Assembly (NCBI RefSeq): GCF_001904635.1
Contig: NZ_MRCB01000003.1
Coordinates: 59,975-123,974 of the forward strand
Length of the DNA stretch: 64,000 nucleotides
Reading direction: 5' to 3'
From: Hydrococcus rivularis NIES-593
GTDB taxonomy: Bacteria; Cyanobacteriota; Cyanobacteriia; Cyanobacteriales; Microcystaceae
Positions 61,085 to 64,000 of this stretch are shown here, piece after piece; within the stretch, counting starts at the first letter, position 1; every line of letters starts with the position of its first letter. The position numbers and the translations under genes were made by a program. Under the pieces are notes generated by a model. That model ran no database searches and was not told the DNA's origin. It saw only the letters and a list, made by a program, of their open reading frames with translations.

Positions 61085-63511
61085 TTACGCTTTAACGCCT
61101 TCCACTTCTGCAACCATCAACAAAGTTGAGAGGACAGAATCGGGATTAAGGCTGATCGAATCGATTCCCAATTCAACTAAGAACTTAGCAAACTCTGGAT
61201 AATCGCTGGGCGCTTGACCGCAAATACCGATCTTGCGACCTTTGGCTTTTGCCGCTTCGATTGCCATCTTCACCATCCGCTTTACGCCTCGGTTGCGCTC
61301 GTCAAACAGATGGGCAACTAGGGCAGAATCGCGATCTAATCCTAGCGTTAGCTGAGTGAGATCGTTGGAACCGATGGAAAACCCATCAAATACCTCGCAG
61401 TATTCGTCGGCGAGAATGACGTTGCTGGGCAATTCGCACATAACGTAGACCTGCAAGCCATTTTCGCCGCGTTTCAAGCCATTTTTTGCCATTTCTTCGA
61501 TTACCCGCTGCCCTTCTTCCGGGGTGCGACAGAAAGGAATCATGGGAATGACGTTGATTAAGCCCATGCGATCGCGCACTTTGAGTATTGCCTCGCATTC
61601 GAGGGCAAAAGCCTCTTGATAGAGCGGATCGTAGTAACGGGATGCACCGCGCCATCCCAGCATGGGGTTTTCTTCTTTGGGTTCAAACTGACGACCGCCT
61701 AAAAGATTGGCGTATTCGTTAGACTTGAAGTCAGACATCCGCACGATGACGGGCTTGGGATAAAAAGCCGCCGCGATCGTGCCGATGCCCCGCGCCAACT
61801 TATCGACAAAAAACCGGGGTTTATCTTGATGCAGTTTGGTCAACTCGGCAATTTCTGCTTTTACCGAGTCGTCTTGCAACTCGTCGAAATGAATTAAGGC
61901 TAATGGGTGGGCTTTAATGTGGTTGGCGATGATAAATTCTAACCGGGCTAACCCTACCCCGTCGCAGGGAAGGCTGGCGAGAGAAAAGGCTTGTTCGGGA
62001 TTGCCGACATTCATGAAAATTTGCGTGCGGGTGCGAGGCAGATTGTCTAAGGTAGTTTCTGTGACTTCAAAGTCGAGTAAACCTTCATAAACCCGACCTT
62101 CTTCTCCTTCGGCGCAAGAAATCGTCACTTCTTGACCCGATTTAATGACTTCCGTGCCATTTCCAGAACCCACAATGGCAGGAATTCCCATCTCGCGGGC
62201 AATAATAGCAGCGTGGCAGGTGCGTCCTCCCTGGTTAGTAACGATCGCGCTGGCTTTTTTCATAATCGGTTCCCAGTCGGGATCGGTACGATGGGTGATT
62301 AGGACTTCTCCGGGTTGGAAGACATTAAGTTTGCCTACATCTACGATAACCCTCGCTTTTCCCTGTCCGATCGCCGCCCCGACGCTGCGCCCCGTCGCCA
62401 ATACTTGGGTGCGTTCTTTCAATCGATAGGTTTTGAGGACGTTACCGGATTTCTGGGATTGAACGGTTTCGGGACGCGCCTGAACGATAAATAATTCTCC
62501 TGTGATTCCATCTTTTGCCCATTCAATATCCATTGGGGTGTAAGTTCCCCGGACTTGAGAGTAATGGTCTTCAATCTGAATTGCCCACTGCGCCAACTGT
62601 AAAATCTCGTCGCTGTTGAGACAGAATTTCCCGCGATCGGCTTTAGGTACGGCGACATTTTTGGTCAGCTTCGATCCGCCCGTATCGTAAACCAGCTTAA
62701 TCGCTTTGCTGCCCAGCCGCTTGTCCAAAATAGGACGATACCCTTGTTTGAGAGTGGGTTTGAAGACTAAATATTCGTCGGGGTTGACTGCCCCCTGAAC
62801 CACGTTTTCTCCTAATCCGTAGGCGGCGGTAATAAAGACGGCATCTTTAAAACCCGTCTCGGTGTCGATGGAGAACATGACTCCAGAGGTGGCTAAGTCG
62901 GAACGCACCATTTTCTGAATCCCGACGGAAAGGGCAACGGCGAAATGGTCGAATCCGTTGTGCTGGCGATAGGAAATCGCGCGATCGGTAAACAGAGAGG
63001 CGAAGCATTTATGACAGGATTCTATAACGGCTTTGATCCCATAGACGTTGAGATAGGTTTCCTGTTGACCGGCAAAACTAGCTTCTGGTAAATCTTCAGC
63101 CGTTGCGCTAGAACGAATCGCCACATCGACCTGTTGGCGAGTTGCACTCCCGAATCGTTCGCACAAACTTGTATATGCATTGGCGATCGCTTCTTGCAAG
63201 TCCGCTGGGAAGGGCGTATTGAGAATTAGCGATCGCGCATATTGTCCCCGTTCCTGCAAATTATTAACATCATCTACGTCTAAATCGGCAAAAATTTTCC
63301 GTAATTTGTTCTCTAAACCCGCCGATTCAATAAAATGCCGATAGGCATAAGCAGTCGTTGCAAATCCGTTTGGAACGTTAATCCCTTTGGGCTTCAACTG
63401 TTGGATCATTTCGCCTAAAGAAGAGTTTTTCCCCCCTACTAAACCGACATCTTCTGCTCCTACTTCTTCAAACCATAGTATTAAAGCTTTTTCTCTTTCT
63501 ATCGATCCCAT
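61085..63511 (-). CDS. ppsA: Phosphoenolpyruvate synthase
   Basis: PpsA converts pyruvate and ATP to phosphoenolpyruvate, AMP and phosphate. The 808-aa protein has an N-terminal ATP-grasp domain (VGGKNSSLGEMIQ, VAIRSSATAEDLPEASFAGQ, QARPETVQ). The central domain carries the phosphohistidine in GGRTCHAAIIAREMGIPAIVG (split over about residues 427-447), and the C-terminal PEP/pyruvate barrel has GSNDLTQLTLGLDRD and GICGQAPSDYPE. Length is normal. Its upstream region is AT-rich with no strong regulatory motif. Confidence 0.96.
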   Translation of the reverse strand: MGSIEREKALILWFEEVGAEDVGLVGGKNSSLGEMIQQLKPKGINVPNGFATTAYAYRHFIESAGLENKLRKIFADLDVDDVNNLQERGQYARSLILNTPFPADLQEAIANAYTSLCERFGSATRQQVDVAIRSSATAEDLPEASFAGQQETYLNVYGIKAVIESCHKCFASLFTDRAISYRQHNGFDHFAVALSVGIQKMVRSDLATSGVMFSIDTETGFKDAVFITAAYGLGENVVQGAVNPDEYLVFKPTLKQGYRPILDKRLGSKAIKLVYDTGGSKLTKNVAVPKADRGKFCLNSDEILQLAQWAIQIEDHYSQVRGTYTPMDIEWAKDGITGELFIVQARPETVQSQKSGNVLKTYRLKERTQVLATGRSVGAAIGQGKARVIVDVGKLNVFQPGEVLITHRTDPDWEPIMKKASAIVTNQGGRTCHAAIIAREMGIPAIVGSGNGTEVIKSGQEVTISCAEGEEGRVYEGLLDFEVTETTLDNLPRTRTQIFMNVGNPEQAFSLASLPCDGVGLARLEFIIANHIKAHPLALIHFDELQDDSVKAEIAELTKLHQDKPRFFVDKLARGIGTIAAAFYPKPVIVRMSDFKSNEYANLLGGRQFEPKEENPMLGWRGASRYYDPLYQEAFALECEAILKVRDRMGLINVIPMIPFCRTPEEGQRVIEEMAKNGLKRGENGLQVYVMCELPSNVILADEYCEVFDGFSIGSNDLTQLTLGLDRDSALVAHLFDERNRGVKRMVKMAIEAAKAKGRKIGICGQAPSDYPEFAKFLVELGIDSISLNPDSVLSTLLMVAEVEGVKA

Positions 63512-63830
63512 TCTTATTTCACCTTAGTTTTCTATGTTTTATTTCAGTGTAGCGAGTTTTAATTTATTCATTTTTATTCCCGCGATCGCGTTTTTATTAT
63601 AACTGGTATAAATGGACACTCTCCTTAATAAAAATAAACAATTCAACGGTTAAAAAATCAATTTTTTGATGGAGAAGATTGTATTTATTTATCTTCACTA
63701 TTTCTCATCTAATCTGTATCACCTTGTCTTACCAAGTAGACAAAATTTGCAGGTAGTTAAATAACTTGTTAATAATTTAAGCGATCGCGCTAATCTTAAC
63801 AATCAAATCTTACCTGGGGAGGCGCATAAT
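63512..63830. other. AT-rich upstream region of ppsA
   Basis: No gene is visible. It contains a GGTATAAAT-like box near 63607 and two HIP1-type GCGATCGCG sites (63582 and 63781). The ppsA promoter must be in here. SD-like GGGGAGG at 63816-63822 precedes the fragment below. Confidence 0.5.
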
Positions 63831-63940
63831 TTGCAGAATTAATCGTATCAGTTGAGGAAGAAGTAGTTGAAGAAACTACTGAAGTAGAGTTTGTAGAAGA
63901 AACAGTCGAAGAAGTAGTTATTGAAGAAACTGTCAACTAA
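63831..63940 (+). pseudogene. Glu/Val-rich repeat fragment without a start codon
   Basis: One frame reads SVEEEVVEETTEVEFVEETV then EEVVIEETVN and TAA at 63938. It is made of degenerate EEVVEET units. No in-frame start exists: the upstream codon TAA (63827-63829) closes the frame, while TTG at 63831 with an SD-like site is in another frame and stops at once. It is either a frameshifted gene or a remnant. Confidence 0.35.
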
Positions 63941-63946
63941 AACGCA

Positions 63947-63975
63947 ATACCAATTTTCAGGTTTTCGCGATCGAC
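63947..63975 (+). repeat. 61-bp MITE-like element, partial copy 3
   Basis: The first 29 bases (ATACCAATTTTCAGG to GATCGAC) match copies 1 and 2 exactly, then the sequence diverges. The remaining half is absent. Confidence 0.7.
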
Positions 63976-64000
63976 ATTCTTCTCCCCTCTCCCAAATAGG

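Noticed and set aside
1..64000. CRISPR array
   Set aside because: No regularly spaced identical repeats of 24-40 bp with unique spacers were seen; the tandem heptamers are too short.
1..64000. Prophage or integrative element
   Set aside because: No integrase, structural phage genes or direct repeats at the tRNA-Gln were seen.

Overview
The window is a stretch of cyanobacterial chromosome. The HIP1 palindrome GCGATCGC occurs very often. The gene set is typical of the phylum: cyanophycin synthetase and cyanophycinase, a HetP-family protein, many phylum-restricted hypothetical proteins, pentapeptide-repeat proteins, a PEP-CTERM protein, an orthocaspase-like protein, and GAF/PAS/GGDEF/EAL signalling proteins. 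No nitrogenase, phycobilisome or photosystem genes are visible, so morphology cannot be deduced. Genes are mostly single or in short pairs on both strands, and nothing looks like a large island or prophage.

Layout. 0-8 kb: a cut-off LysR regulator, a pentapeptide protein, coaE, a zinc-ribbon protein, a flavin reductase and a MIF-like protein, an Ig-like/propeller membrane protein, a broken four-helix-bundle gene, a methyltransferase and an EF-G paralogue. 8-17.5 kb: a predicted light-sensing c-di-GMP enzyme, trmD, the cphB-cphA cyanophycin pair behind a long leader, and an FGE-like protein. 17.5-30 kb: holA, a 2H phosphoesterase, a pentapeptide protein, a GST-TspO pair, metK, a PerR-like Fur protein, a receiver-DUF3685 protein, ftsH and clpP. 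30-38 kb: an RNB/S1 protein with a degenerate active site, a lipoprotein, tRNA-Gln, a norB remnant, hetP and a secreted beta-helix/RTX protein. 38-50 kb: a large multi-PAS GGDEF-EAL protein, an RlmD-like methyltransferase, an RsbW-like kinase, a PEP-CTERM protein, an Eis-like acetyltransferase, a gamma-glutamyltransferase and a cluster of mobile repeats with an IS630 remnant. 50-64 kb: an SDR, purB, a zinc-ribbon membrane protein, GNAT, Usp, sat, a pseudo-orthocaspase, a DUF6930-like protein and ppsA.

How the genes relate. The clearest functional unit is cphB-cphA (storage and mobilisation of nitrogen as cyanophycin). Two separate GGDEF-EAL proteins point to c-di-GMP control, and the first carries the two cysteines expected of a DXCF cyanobacteriochrome. 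FtsH and ClpP lie close together but look separately transcribed. Several genes keep a fold while losing canonical catalytic residues: the orthocaspase, the RNB nuclease, the receiver and the FGE-like protein. Intergenic DNA is rich in repeats: a 61-bp MITE-like element with two identical copies plus a partial one, a ~90-bp dispersed repeat, GGGCGGGTTT palindromes and short tandem heptamers. The best candidate for an undescribed element is a possible small RNA, with its own promoter and terminator, at about 30014-30165. All calls come from reading the sequence; no database search was run.
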